Under the pieces are notes generated by a model, which did no database searches, was not told the origin of the DNA, and worked only from the letters and a program-made list of their open reading frames with translations. Source: Acidobacteriota bacterium (GTDB taxonomy: Bacteria > Acidobacteriota > Terriglobia > UBA7540). From it: 64,000 bases of DNA. The number at the start of each line of letters is the position of its first letter. The stretch's first letter is position 1. Shown piece by piece: positions 8,944-18,181 of this stretch. The translations under genes were made by a program, and so were the position numbers. The stretch spans positions 20,001 through 84,000 of the forward strand of contig JAKCCV010000003.1 in NCBI GenBank assembly GCA_021838785.1. The letters are read 5' to 3'.

Positions 8944-9675
8944 TCATCCGCCCAACAACTCCAAGACCCGCTCGAGTTCGTGGTGGATGCAGGTAAAGAC
9001 CGGCGTGTCGCGCAGCGTATAGTTGCTGGTTTCCGCGTGGCGTAACTCCATGACCAGATCGAGGAAATGTTCCGGGCGATCACTCTCGAAAGCAACGACA
9101 AATTCCTGGTCATCCAAACCAAAGGAATACGTCGTGTTCAGCCGGACCGTCGGGAAACGGTGGCCGATTTCGATATGCTCATTCATCATGCCCTGGCGAG
9201 CCGGCTGCGTCAGCCGATACCAGGCGCGGGTCTTCACGAACGGATAAACAAAAAGGTAGCGAAACTGTCCCGGCGTCAGGCGAAGCCGCGTGCCTTCCTG
9301 GTCCGCGTGGTGATGCTCCCGCACATAAGTCGAGCGCTTGGTCATGGCTAAATAGGAGTACGGGGTCGTCAGGTATTGGCCGAGGCCCGTGCCGAGCAGT
9401 TCGGCCGTCATCTCCTGGAACTTCGGCAACTCATAGCCGATTCGCCACAGCATAAAGTCGCAATCGCCGCGAATGCCCACCAGTGAGTAGGCGATGACCA
9501 TGATGTCCGTTTCATACTTCCGGACCGTCTGAAGAAATTGAAGCTTGCCGCACTTGCGCTCCTCGACCGGCAAGCGGCGCCAGGCCGGATCAACCTTGTA
9601 GAACGCGAAATTGACGTATTGCCGACGTTCGTCCTTTTCGCGGGGTTCTCTTTCTTGTTCTTCTTGCGCGGCCAT
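8944..9675 (-). CDS. hemQ: HemQ-type coproheme decarboxylase (chlorite dismutase family)
   Basis: Heme-binding protein of the chlorite dismutase family acting in the coproporphyrin-dependent route, converting coproheme to heme b. From the ATG at 9675 the protein has 243 residues; FVYPFVKTRAWY holds Tyr144, equivalent to the radical-forming Tyr (about 145) of characterised HemQ, and HIEIGHRFPTVR holds His172, matching the axial ligand. No Arg typical of true chlorite dismutases was identified at the distal site. The start is chosen because GGGGAG lies 7-8 bases upstream; the frame stays open to 9714. This supports a coproheme pathway in the organism. Confidence 0.88.
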   Translation of the reverse strand: MAAQEEQEREPREKDERRQYVNFAFYKVDPAWRRLPVEERKCGKLQFLQTVRKYETDIMVIAYSLVGIRGDCDFMLWRIGYELPKFQEMTAELLGTGLGQYLTTPYSYLAMTKRSTYVREHHHADQEGTRLRLTPGQFRYLFVYPFVKTRAWYRLTQPARQGMMNEHIEIGHRFPTVRLNTTYSFGLDDQEFVVAFESDRPEHFLDLVMELRHAETSNYTLRDTPVFTCIHHELERVLELLGG

Positions 9676-10022
9676 CGAGCTTCTCCCCATTCCAGTCTGT
9701 ACGACGCAAACCAAACTTAGCCGTCAGAAACACAAATATAACATGGAAGCCCACAGCGGCGCCGTCATGCCAAGAGCCTGCGCGAAAGGTTTGCTCTTCC
9801 GTGCCGCGGAACAAGCTCTGCGGCTGCACATTGCCGGCCAAAAAGGGCATCGAATCTTGGCTGGGCAGGCGCCGCCGGCTTCGGCCACCGCTTGCCGTGA
9901 TAAAATCAAGGGGGGCTCTCGCAGCTTCATTCACCAAGCCTCGGCCTGAAAAGATTGGCGGATCAGAACGCCCGCGGCGTCGCCGATGATACGCTCGCCT
10001 TGTCACGTAGGCGCAGAAAGGC
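9676..10022. other. Divergent intergenic region hemQ/marC
   Basis: About 350 bp between the divergent hemQ and marC genes. It should hold both promoters. A TATATT box on the minus strand near 9738-9743 and TAAAAT on the plus strand near 9903-9908 are possible -10 elements, but no convincing -35 partners were found. No supported gene. Confidence 0.4.
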
Positions 10023-10691
10023 ATGTTCATGAAGGCAGTGGAAGAGTTTTTGGGCTTCATCCCGCTCACCGTGAGCGCTCTGCTGCCGGTCGTCAACCCG
10101 GTTGGATCCGCCGTGTTGTTCCTGGGGCTGGTGGGCAGCGCGGATCACAAAAGGCGCCGGAGACTGGCCCGCCGAGTTGCTTTCGACATGACCTTATTCC
10201 TTCTCATCGTCTTGATAGTCGGCACCAACATCCTCAGCTTTTTTGGGATTTCCATGCCCGTCGTTCAGGTGGCTGGAGGGTTTGTGTTGGCCACGATGGG
10301 ATGGTCTCTGCTCAACAAGCCCAATCCAGGAGCAGGCAGTTTACTTCCGACCTCTGCTCCCACCGCTGATTTGGAATCCCTGGCGTTTTATCCGTTAACT
10401 TTTCCCCTGACCGTCGGGCCCGGATGCATTGTCGTCACTCTGACGTTGAGCGCCCACGCTTCCAAACCCAGCCTCGTGCAAACGGCCGTCGCTTATTTGG
10501 CGGTCACCGTGGGCATCATCATCGTGGCGACTTCAGTTTACCTGAGCTACACCTACGCTGACCGATTGACGCGTCGCATATCCGCGCCGATGGCGGAAGG
10601 TATTATGCGGATTATTTCATTTATTCTCCTTTGCATCGGAGGAGAATTTATGTGGGAAGGAGTCGCCAATCTAATCCGATCCCTCCATTGA
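10023..10691 (+). CDS. MarC family integral membrane protein
   Basis: 222-residue polytopic inner-membrane protein of the MarC/YchE (UPF0056) family. Six hydrophobic segments are visible. Family features include FIPLTVSALLPVVNPVGSA near the N terminus, a central FYPLTFPLTVGPGCI stretch typical of the second repeat, and LCIGGEFMWEGV at the C terminus. Despite the name, MarC has been reported not to contribute to multiple antibiotic resistance, and its substrate is unknown. ATG 10023 and ATG 10029 are both possible starts. Confidence 0.9.
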   Translation: MFMKAVEEFLGFIPLTVSALLPVVNPVGSAVLFLGLVGSADHKRRRRLARRVAFDMTLFLLIVLIVGTNILSFFGISMPVVQVAGGFVLATMGWSLLNKPNPGAGSLLPTSAPTADLESLAFYPLTFPLTVGPGCIVVTLTLSAHASKPSLVQTAVAYLAVTVGIIIVATSVYLSYTYADRLTRRISAPMAEGIMRIISFILLCIGGEFMWEGVANLIRSLH

Positions 10692-10824
10692 GCAAGCGAC
10701 ACCTTCCTCCTCTTCCGGCTTCCTCGGGCTGACGGGAGAAAGAACGACGTGGCAGCACCGGGCGTGGGATGTGACTTTGCCCCTGCTTGGCCAAAATGGA
10801 GAGGTCGGGTATCCTTTTCAATCC

Positions 10825-11742
10825 ATGGCTCAGCGGACCTCTTTTAAGATTGCGTTGATTCAGATGGCCTGCGCGAAGGAGCCGGAGCAGAATCTGCGGA
10901 CGGCGGTTGAGGCGGTCGGCGAAGCGGCGCGCCGCGGTGCTCGAGTGGTTTGCCTTCCGGAACTCTTTCGCTCGCAATACTTCTGCCAGCGCGAGGATGT
11001 CAAGGTTTTTGATCTGGCGGAGCCTGTGCCGGGCCCCTCTGTTCGAGCCTTGGCCCGAATTGCGCGCAGAAGGCGGATTACCGTCATTGCTCCGATTTTT
11101 GAGCGCCGAGCCCCTGGCGTCTATCACAACAGCGCCGCCGTCCTTGGTCCCAGCGGCAAAATCATCGGCCTTTACCGCAAAATGCATATCCCGGACGATC
11201 CCGGTTACTACGAAAAGTTCTATTTCACGCCGGGAGACCTGGGTTTCCAAGTATTTGACAGTCCCGCTGGCCGGTTCGCCCCGCTTATTTGTTGGGACCA
11301 ATGGTATCCGGAAGCAGCGCGCCTGGTGTCATTAAGGGGCGCCCATGTCATCTTTTATCCCACCGCCATTGGCTGGCATCCCGCCGAAAAGCGCGCGTTC
11401 GGAAGAGCGCAGCTGGAAGCCTGGCGGACGGTGCAACGCGCCCACGCCATCACCAACGGCGTTTACGTGGCGGCGGTTAATCGCGTTGGACTCGAGAAAG
11501 CGCATTCCTCCGAGGCGGGGATTGAGTTTTGGGGCTCCTCCTTCATCGCCGACCCTCAAGGGGTGGTTGTTGCGGAAGCTTCGAGCAAGCGCGAGGAGAT
11601 CTTAATCGGCGAAGTGGACTTGAGACATCTAGAAGAGGTTCGTCGCCATTGGCCCTTCTGGCGAGACCGTCGCATTGATGCTTACGCTGATCTCAATCAA
11701 CGCTTCCTCGACCGTCCCCGGGGCGACGGAGAAAAGTCGTGA
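10825..11742 (+). CDS. aguB: N-carbamoylputrescine amidase
   Basis: Nitrilase-superfamily amidohydrolase that hydrolyses N-carbamoylputrescine to putrescine, CO2 and ammonia. The catalytic triad is in its usual motifs: Glu in VVCLPELF, Lys in LYRKMHIPDDPGYYEKF and Cys in LICWDQWYPEA. The motifs PDDPGYYEKFYF and WYPEAARL are characteristic of AguB rather than of other nitrilases. ATG 10825 gives a normal N terminus (SFKIALIQMAC); the frame extends upstream to a GTG at 10771 that would add 18 unconserved residues. It overlaps the agmatine deiminase gene by 4 bp, completing agmatine-to-putrescine conversion. Confidence 0.94.
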   Translation: MAQRTSFKIALIQMACAKEPEQNLRTAVEAVGEAARRGARVVCLPELFRSQYFCQREDVKVFDLAEPVPGPSVRALARIARRRRITVIAPIFERRAPGVYHNSAAVLGPSGKIIGLYRKMHIPDDPGYYEKFYFTPGDLGFQVFDSPAGRFAPLICWDQWYPEAARLVSLRGAHVIFYPTAIGWHPAEKRAFGRAQLEAWRTVQRAHAITNGVYVAAVNRVGLEKAHSSEAGIEFWGSSFIADPQGVVVAEASSKREEILIGEVDLRHLEEVRRHWPFWRDRRIDAYADLNQRFLDRPRGDGEKS

Positions 11743-12821
11743 AAGATGAAGGAACTCCGGCGTCGCTCGGCTTCCGCTTGCCTGCCGAAACCGCGCCGCA
11801 CGAAGCCACCTGGATCGCTTGGCCCCACAATGTGACGGATTGGCCGGCTCGTTTTGGCCCCATTCCGTGGGTTTATGGCGACCTGGTGCGCAAGGTTGCG
11901 GCGGGCGAGGTGGTCCGCATCCTCGTTAACTCCGCCCGGCACGAGGCTCGGGCGCGCCGCCTGTTGGCGCGGGTTGGCGCGGACAGTTCGCGCATCCAGT
12001 TCTTTCGCATTCCCACCAACCGCGGTTGGACACGCGATTGTGGCCCCCTTTTCCTCCAGCGGCCGCCCTCTCCGGGCGCGGCGCATGGCGAGTTGGCCAT
12101 TCTCCGTTTTCGCTTCAACGCCTGGGCCAAGTATCCTGACTGGCAGCGGGACAACCGCGTGCCCGAACGCGTTGCCCAAGCCCTGGGAGCGCGCATCTTC
12201 GCAGCCCGCCATGGCGAGAGCCTTGTGGTGCTCGAAGGCGGAGCCATTGACGTGAATGGCTGCGGGACGCTGCTGGCGACCGAAGAATGTCTTCTTGATC
12301 CTACCGTTCAAGTCCGCAACCCAGGCCTCGGCGGCGCCGACTTGGAAAAAATCTTCCGCGATTTTCTCGGCGCACCTCACATTCTATGGCTCGCTCGCGG
12401 CATTGCCGGCGATGATACCCACGGCCATGTGGACGACTTCTGCCGCTTCACAGGCCCCCGCACGGTCGTCCTTTGCCAAGAAAGCAATCCGCACGATGAA
12501 AATTATCGTCCGCTTGAGGAAAACCGCGAGAGACTGGAAGGCATGAAGACCGAAGACGGCTCGCGCCTGGAGATTGTCCGCTTGCCTATGCCGCAGCCCG
12601 TCTTCTTTGAGGGCCGCCGACTGCCCGCCAGCTACGCGAATTTTTATGTGGCGAATGCCGCCGTGCTGGTGCCGACGTTCAATGATCCTCACGATCGCCT
12701 GGCGCTGGGCATTCTCAGTGAGCTTTTTCCAGATCGTCCGGTGGTTGGCATCCATTCGCTCGATCTGGTATGGGGTCTTGGAACCCTCCACTGCATGACG
12801 CAGCAACAACCCGCGGTCTAA
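11739..12821 (+). CDS. aguA: Agmatine deiminase
   Basis: Porphyromonas-type peptidyl-arginine deiminase family enzyme that converts agmatine to N-carbamoylputrescine. Seen: MPAE-like opening (LPAETAPHEATWIAWPHN), TRDCGPLF, LEGGAIDVNGCGTLLATEECLL, the catalytic His-containing GDDTHGHVDDFCRF, and near the C terminus the catalytic Cys in LHCMTQQQP. The GTG start overlaps the aguB stop (GTGA), so translation is probably coupled. Length 360 is typical. Arginine decarboxylase was not seen in the window. Confidence 0.95.
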   Translation: MKDEGTPASLGFRLPAETAPHEATWIAWPHNVTDWPARFGPIPWVYGDLVRKVAAGEVVRILVNSARHEARARRLLARVGADSSRIQFFRIPTNRGWTRDCGPLFLQRPPSPGAAHGELAILRFRFNAWAKYPDWQRDNRVPERVAQALGARIFAARHGESLVVLEGGAIDVNGCGTLLATEECLLDPTVQVRNPGLGGADLEKIFRDFLGAPHILWLARGIAGDDTHGHVDDFCRFTGPRTVVLCQESNPHDENYRPLEENRERLEGMKTEDGSRLEIVRLPMPQPVFFEGRRLPASYANFYVANAAVLVPTFNDPHDRLALGILSELFPDRPVVGIHSLDLVWGLGTLHCMTQQQPAV

Positions 12822-12914
12822 CCCCCCGTGCATCAACAATCCAGTCAAATCCTGTCGCTCCCAGCTTGCGCCAGAAGGTATCGGTGGCGATTTGGAAATG
12901 GCAACCAGGCGCCT

Positions 12915-13283
12915 TCATGCGTCCGGCGTGCCCATCCTTCCGCGAATGGCGCTGACGAGCGCCGCGAGGTCTATCGGGCGAAAGAAAATTTTTTCAAAGC
13001 CACGGTTTCGCACCACGGCTTCGGGTAGCGTCGCGCGGCTTGCGACAAGCCACACCGGAATCATTTCAGCCCATGCGCTGAGGGCACTAACCTCAGCCTC
13101 CGGCTGACTGCTCTCGGAAAGATCAGCAATCATCAGCGCCGGCAACGAACGAGTGCGTGCCAAGTTCGCCACCGCACTGGCCACGGAAGCGAAAGCTTCA
13201 ACTTCGATTCCTTCTTCGATGAGTTGCGCCCGCAAGAGCGCGCGCAGACGCCACTCTTTTCCCGCCAGAATGACGCGGCTCAT
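12915..13283 (-). CDS. Degenerate receiver-like (pseudo-CheY) protein
   Basis: 122-residue protein with the length and alternating pattern of a CheY receiver: VILAGKEWRLRALLRAQLIEEG, LPALMIADLSES, IPVWLVASRA and FEKIFFRPIDLAALVSAI. An Asp equivalent to the phosphoacceptor is present (IADL), but the acidic pair after beta-1 is replaced by GKE and the conserved Lys before Pro is Arg (FRP). It is therefore probably not a normal phosphorylated receiver. The frame is open further upstream to 13526, but ATG 13283 fits the domain start. Divergent from the TIGR01777 epimerase gene. Function unknown. Confidence 0.65.
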   Translation of the reverse strand: MSRVILAGKEWRLRALLRAQLIEEGIEVEAFASVASAVANLARTRSLPALMIADLSESSQPEAEVSALSAWAEMIPVWLVASRATLPEAVVRNRGFEKIFFRPIDLAALVSAIRGRMGTPDA

Positions 13284-13427
13284 GCGCGACCAGTATAAAC
13301 ATTGAGAGAGGATGAAAACACCATTTTCACCATGCCGTGACGCTTGTGCTAAGCTACGGGGCGGGGTGGCCGCAATTCTGGTTGGACCATGGGCTCGGCC
13401 TGCCTCCGCCATGTGAGAGGTCAAGGA

Positions 13428-14327
13428 ATGCAAGTTCTTGTTTCCGGTTCGACGGGGCTTATCGGCGGGGCGCTGGTGCCGGCATTGGAAGCTGCCGGTC
13501 ATCACGTCACGCGATTGGTTCGCCAACCGTTAGCAGCTGGCGAAGACGGCCTGACCTGGGACCCCCCGGCTCGAGGCCCGGATGCGGACGCTTTGCAAGA
13601 GTTCGACGCCGTGATTCATCTAGCCGGCGAAAGCGTGGCGCATCGGTGGACGGAAAATCACAAGGCCCGCATTCGGACCAGCCGTGTGACCGGAACGGCT
13701 CTGTTAGCCCAAGCTTTGGCAGCCGCGCGCATTCCGCCTCGGGCTCTGATTGCCGCCTCGGCGGTGGGCTATTACGGCGATCGAGGCGCGGAGCTGCTGA
13801 ACGAATCGGGCGCCTCCGGCACCGGTTTTCTCGCGGAGGTTTGCCGGGACTGGGAAGCCGCGACGGAGGCCGCGGCCGCGAATGGACTTCGCGTCGTCAA
13901 CCTCCGCCTCGGCATGGTCCTCAGCCGCAGAGGAGGCGCGCTCGCGCGCATGTTGCCGGCGTTTCGAATGGGATTGGGCGGTCCCATCGCTGGCGGCGAT
14001 CAATACATAAGTTGGATAGCGCTCGATGACCTCGTGCAAGTGATTCTGTTCACTCTGACTCAAACTTCGCTGCGGGGCTCCGTTAATGCCGTCGCCCCCC
14101 ATCCGGTTACGAATGCGGAGTTCACTCGCACCTTGGCCAAGCTCCTTCACCGGCCCGCCGTGCTGCCATTACCAGCCTCTGCCGTTCGACTGCTGTTCGG
14201 AGAAATGGGGCAGGAACTTCTTCTCTCGAGCCAGCGCGCGGAGCCTGCCCGCCTGTTGGCTGCCGGTTTCCACTTCGAATATCCCGATATCGAATCCGCC
14301 TTGCGCCATATCCTGAAAACCTCTTAA
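13428..14327 (+). CDS. TIGR01777 family NAD(P)-binding epimerase-like protein
   Basis: Extended short-chain dehydrogenase (SDR39U1/YfcH type). The Rossmann motif VSGSTGLIGGALVPALEAAGH starts at residue 4, followed by the subfamily signatures VIHLAGESVAHRWTE, RTSRVTGTALLAQAL and ASAVGYYGDRG. The C-terminal half contains ISWIALDDLV and NAVAPHPVTNAEFTRTLA, the DUF1731-like tail. ATG 13428 is chosen because AAGGA precedes it and the Rossmann motif follows directly; the frame is open upstream. These proteins have been linked to cell division inhibition, but the reaction is not known. Confidence 0.9.
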   Translation: MQVLVSGSTGLIGGALVPALEAAGHHVTRLVRQPLAAGEDGLTWDPPARGPDADALQEFDAVIHLAGESVAHRWTENHKARIRTSRVTGTALLAQALAAARIPPRALIAASAVGYYGDRGAELLNESGASGTGFLAEVCRDWEAATEAAAANGLRVVNLRLGMVLSRRGGALARMLPAFRMGLGGPIAGGDQYISWIALDDLVQVILFTLTQTSLRGSVNAVAPHPVTNAEFTRTLAKLLHRPAVLPLPASAVRLLFGEMGQELLLSSQRAEPARLLAAGFHFEYPDIESALRHILKTS

Positions 14328-14450
14328 ATCGAGAGGGGTGGATGGCGCTGCTCCTCGAAGTCGCACTAAAGGCTCGCCGTGGGGCAAATCCCATAAAAGT
14401 GATACCATCTCATCTGAGGATGGAGGGCCGGACACCGGGTGCATCGTGCG

Positions 14451-15161
14451 ATGACGTTACGACGCAAGGACAGGGCGGCCTCACAGGGTTCGCTTCGAGG
14501 GTGGGGCGCAAGGCTCGGCGCGGTGCTGGCAGTTGCCTTGCTTTGCGGGCAGGCGATGACGGCTGATGAATTCAGCAAGGTGTCTCATTATCGGGTTCGC
14601 CTTTTTTCGATGGGCACGCTAAGGATAGCGACGCGCACCGGAGACATTACAATTATCGGGTGGGATCATCCGCACGTCGTGATTCGTGCGAGAAAGGTTG
14701 TTCGAGCCGGCAACGCCAAAAAAGCCGAGCGGCTCTACCGACGTTATCAAGTGCGGCTCCAAGGAGCGGACCGAGAGGTTCGACTCGAGACCATTTATCC
14801 GCCCCGCCGCCCCTGGCGACCTTTCCGCGACGAATCCAAATTGACGGTTAATTTCCGCATCCACATGCCTTATGACGCCGGTTTGATCCTCCACGTCGTT
14901 GATGGAGACGTTACTCTTCGCGGGTTGACAGGAAACCAGAAAATCTTGGTGAACTATGGCGATGTGGAAGATGACTTGGTGTCCGCCGACATGGTGCGCT
15001 CACTTTACGCTCACACCTGGCTGGGAACGATTCAGAGTGATTTGAACGGGACCGACGGGTCGGGCTTTCGCCAGAAGACGGTTTTTTGGAACCCCTATGG
15101 ACGGCAAACCGTAAATATCTACGTAAGAATGGGCGGCGTGTTTATTTACAGCGGGAACTAA
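14451..15161 (+). CDS. Secreted DUF4097-like beta-strand protein
   Basis: Exported protein with a basic N terminus and hydrophobic signal (about residues 18-35) and then an all-beta domain. The pattern GTLRIATRTGDITIIGWDHPHVVIRARK resembles the first rungs of DUF4097/putative adhesin domains, where each strand pair ends in Gly-Asp. It lacks the TSGG repeats of the next gene. ATG 14451 is preferred; GTG 14439 in frame is possible. The spacing to the next gene is 136 bp, and the two may act together. Function unknown. Confidence 0.65.
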   Translation: MTLRRKDRAASQGSLRGWGARLGAVLAVALLCGQAMTADEFSKVSHYRVRLFSMGTLRIATRTGDITIIGWDHPHVVIRARKVVRAGNAKKAERLYRRYQVRLQGADREVRLETIYPPRRPWRPFRDESKLTVNFRIHMPYDAGLILHVVDGDVTLRGLTGNQKILVNYGDVEDDLVSADMVRSLYAHTWLGTIQSDLNGTDGSGFRQKTVFWNPYGRQTVNIYVRMGGVFIYSGN

Positions 15162-15297
15162 CGCGTGAGCCGCTTCTCTTGGTTGTGCGCCTCGCCCTGG
15201 CGACCGGGCTGTTGTGGGGCCTTCCCTTCACGCCGAAATCGCCGGGCACGAACAACTGAAAACCAACGCGCAAGGGTGCTATGAGGGAGCGATGAAA

Positions 15298-16194
15298 ATG
15301 AGTCGGCGCACCATTTTGGTTACGGCCGTGGCGGTGTTCGCACTCGGGACGATTGCAGGGGCGCAAACACGAATCACGAAGACGCTAAACCTTTCGCCCG
15401 GCGGTGAATTTGTCCTGAATTCGGACCAAGGCAGCGTGACGGTCAGCGGGCTTAGCCGCCGCGGGGCTCGCCTCGTCATCACGTCCAATCGGGAGCAGTT
15501 GAACAAGCTGTTTGAAATCACGTATCTCGCAAGCCCGGGGCGGGTTCAAGTGATGATTCACCGGCGAGAGCGGAGTTGGTGGTTCAACCACACCAATTTG
15601 CACATTGACGTGACCGTTCCGACCCAAACCCGACTCAACATCCGAACCGGAGGCGGCGCGATTCGCACCTCGGGATTGGAAGGAGATGAGCTGCTGGTCA
15701 CTTCCGGCGGCAGCATCTATGTCTCCGACCTGAACGGACGCCTCGCAGCCCGCACTTCGGGGGGGCCGATTCGCCTTCGCGAGGTAACAGGGGATGCCCA
15801 ACTTTCCACCTCCGGCGGGCCTATTGACGTTGGTTCGTTGGAAGGTTCGCTGATCGCCCGCACGAGCGGTGGCTCGATCAGCATCGAGGGTATCAGCGGT
15901 CGGGTGGATGCGCAAACCTCGGGCGGAACCATTGAGGCCGTCTTGGCTCGAGGGGATGCCGACGGCGGCATCCTGGAAACCTCCGGCGGTTCGATCCATG
16001 TGGCCCTCGATCCAGAGGTCAATCTTGAAGTGGACGCTTCAACTTCCGGGGGCAGTGTCACCACAGATTTGCCCCTGCATCGGACGGGCAAAATTTCGCC
16101 TTCGAGCTTCCACGGGTTCTTGGGATCGGGCGGCGCCTTGTTGCGGCTGCACACGAGCGGCGGGTCCATCCGCATTACCTCACGGCCCAGCTAA
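15298..16194 (+). CDS. Secreted DUF4097 family protein with TSGG beta-helix repeats
   Basis: Exported protein with a clear signal peptide (RRTILVTAVAVFALGTIAGA) and a repetitive beta domain. TSGG recurs seven times; the first four repeats are exactly 18 residues apart (TSGGSIYV, TSGGPIRL, TSGGPIDV, TSGGSISI), then 21, 21 and 37 apart. This predicts a regular right-handed beta-solenoid with the Ser/Gly turns stacked on one face, as in DUF4097/YvlB-like proteins. ATG 15298 has GGAG eight bases upstream, better than ATG 15292 at two bases. Role unknown; surface or periplasmic binding is an inference. Confidence 0.75.
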   Translation: MSRRTILVTAVAVFALGTIAGAQTRITKTLNLSPGGEFVLNSDQGSVTVSGLSRRGARLVITSNREQLNKLFEITYLASPGRVQVMIHRRERSWWFNHTNLHIDVTVPTQTRLNIRTGGGAIRTSGLEGDELLVTSGGSIYVSDLNGRLAARTSGGPIRLREVTGDAQLSTSGGPIDVGSLEGSLIARTSGGSISIEGISGRVDAQTSGGTIEAVLARGDADGGILETSGGSIHVALDPEVNLEVDASTSGGSVTTDLPLHRTGKISPSSFHGFLGSGGALLRLHTSGGSIRITSRPS

Positions 16195-16245
16195 AACCTC
16201 TTGGCCTCTGTTTTCCCCGAGGCTACGGCAGAAAGCGAGCCGCTG

Positions 16246-17517
16246 TCAGCGTGGTTTCAAACTGGCAACGAAGATGGAGCCGGCCAACATCGCCGCCGCA
16301 CCGTAGGCGAACGCTAGAGCAGGCGAGACACTGGCCCAAAGGATTCCTACCACGACGCTGGCGAGAAAATCCCCCAAGCCGTTGACGGCGCCGAGCATAC
16401 CGTAGGCTGTTCCGCGAGCTTCCGGCTGAGCCAAATCCGCCGTCAGCGCGCCTTCCACCGCTTCGCTCGCCGCCGCTGAGATACCTGCTAGAGAAAACAG
16501 CAGCAGGAAGATGGGGATCGAAGACCATTGCCACACAAACGCAGCGGCAAATCCGGCAGCGGCTGCGGCGCCAAAAAAATAGCCCGTCGCTAGCAAAAAA
16601 GCTCGCCCGAAGCGGTCCGAGAGCGCGCCTATCGGGTAAGCGGCTGCCGCGTACAAAACATTGTGCGCCACGTAAAGGAGCGCAGCAATCTGAGCTGCGT
16701 GCGCCAGGCCATAGCGCGGCGCGAGCCGTTGGGCGGCCGCCAGAATCATCAGAGTGCGGGCATAGTCGCCCAGGCCAAACAAGCCGATGCCCCACAGGGC
16801 TCGACGAAATGGAGCGGGCAACTTGCCTATATCGGAGCCCAAGCGAGCTGAGGAGTCGGAGCGGGGAATTTCTCTGACGAGCGCTGCGAAGCAGAGGCCG
16901 GCCGCCAGCCCGGGAATCAGGGTGCAGGCGAAAACAACCCTAAAAGGGAAAAGCGAACCGGCCCAGGGAAGATGGTGAAAATGCGCCCAAAGGGCTACCG
17001 CGATGAGCGGGCCAAGAACGGCGCCGGCCGTATCCCCGGCACGCTCAAATCCAAACGCTTTTCCGCGAGAAGACGATGGAACAGAGCTTGCCAACATGCT
17101 GTTTCGAGCCGGGCTTCGCACACCACGGCCTAGCCACGCGGCGGCCCGCGCGAGCAGAACCATTGGCCATCCTGCGGCGATAGCCAGAAGGCCGGTGGCG
17201 CCGCTGGTGAGGAAGTATCCGCCCACCACCAAAGGCTTGCGACGCTCGAGCCGGTCGGATAGCCGACCGGCCCAAAGCTTGGTCAAACTCATCAGTCCGT
17301 CCGCGACGCCCTCGATGAATCCCAAGGCAGCGGCGCTAACGCCGAGGGTGGCCAAAAATCCCGGCAGGATGGCCGTCGCCATCTCATGGCTGACGTCGGA
17401 GAGAAAGCTGGTCAGGCCCATGCCGAGGACCGTCCGGTTGAGCCACCTTTCCCGCTCTCGCCGGTCAGGAAATGGCGTTTCAGAGCGTTGCATACGCGTA
17501 AGACCATTTTGCAGCAT
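16246..17517 (-). CDS. Major facilitator superfamily transporter
   Basis: Inner-membrane secondary transporter with about twelve hydrophobic segments. The MFS loop 2-3 signature appears as KLWAGRLSDRLERRKPLVVGGY and its second-half counterpart as YPIGALSDRFGRAFLLATGY. WLGRGVRSPARNSMLA after helix 4 matches a subgroup of uncharacterised bacterial MFS proteins. The start is uncertain: GTG 17535, ATG 17517 and ATG 17493 are all in frame and none has a strong ribosome site. Substrate cannot be predicted. Confidence 0.85.
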   Translation of the reverse strand: MLQNGLTRMQRSETPFPDRRERERWLNRTVLGMGLTSFLSDVSHEMATAILPGFLATLGVSAAALGFIEGVADGLMSLTKLWAGRLSDRLERRKPLVVGGYFLTSGATGLLAIAAGWPMVLLARAAAWLGRGVRSPARNSMLASSVPSSSRGKAFGFERAGDTAGAVLGPLIAVALWAHFHHLPWAGSLFPFRVVFACTLIPGLAAGLCFAALVREIPRSDSSARLGSDIGKLPAPFRRALWGIGLFGLGDYARTLMILAAAQRLAPRYGLAHAAQIAALLYVAHNVLYAAAAYPIGALSDRFGRAFLLATGYFFGAAAAAGFAAAFVWQWSSIPIFLLLFSLAGISAAASEAVEGALTADLAQPEARGTAYGMLGAVNGLGDFLASVVVGILWASVSPALAFAYGAAAMLAGSIFVASLKPR

Positions 17518-17611
17518 CCCACGTTGGGAGGCCACTTACGAAATGCTGCGACGAATCTGGACCATAACGGCCATCGAACCGGCATGGCCCTCAAACAACG
17601 GCGTGGTCAGC

Positions 17612-18040
17612 CTATGGATTCTCGCTGTGGAGAGCCGCCTGGCGGATGCGCTCCGTATCCTGGAGCAAGGCGCGAATGTGCTGCCCCCACTCTTCTCGGT
17701 CGTCCGGCGCAAGTTCGCGGCCGTAACCCTTCATTCGCTCGGGTAGCGAGTCCTCAAGCATCACCCACAGGGACGAAAGCTCGGCCGCAATCACCTGCTG
17801 CGGCTCGGGTGCCCGACGCTGCACGTTAAAGCGGTCAGCAAGCTCTCGAACATGTCTCCGCATAACTTGGAGATGTTGGTGGGCTTGGTAAATCTGACGT
17901 TGCGTAAGCCTGACAGATGGAAGGCCTGCCTCGAGAAGGGCGCTCTGTTTTGCCAATATCCTCTCGATGCGCTCGATCGCATCCTCAATGAGGTTCACGA
18001 GGGTGGCCAACCGGCGCGCGTGAACTTCGTTCAATGCCAT
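17612..18040 (-). CDS. Hypothetical helical protein
   Basis: 142-residue soluble protein that I do not recognise. It is almost wholly alpha-helical, with a heptad-like N-terminal half (LVNLIEDAIERIERILAKQ) and a second helix rich in His, Gln and Arg. No signal peptide and no catalytic motif. ATG 18040 is chosen because the coding character begins there; the frame is open to 18181 but the upstream translation is low in complexity and lacks helix pattern. It lies 142 bp downstream of the fluoride operon on the same strand. Function unknown. Confidence 0.5.
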   Translation of the reverse strand: MALNEVHARRLATLVNLIEDAIERIERILAKQSALLEAGLPSVRLTQRQIYQAHQHLQVMRRHVRELADRFNVQRRAPEPQQVIAAELSSLWVMLEDSLPERMKGYGRELAPDDREEWGQHIRALLQDTERIRQAALHSENP

Positions 18041-18181
18041 CGTCTTGTCAGGAGCGATATCTGGCCGCAAAAGTCCATTGGGCAGGAGGCAGAGCCAAAG
18101 CCGGCTGAAGGCTCCGCCAAACGTCTGCGCGCAGGGGTTCGCCTTTCTGTTGCCACCTGCAAGCCCCGACCGTAGGAGCAT

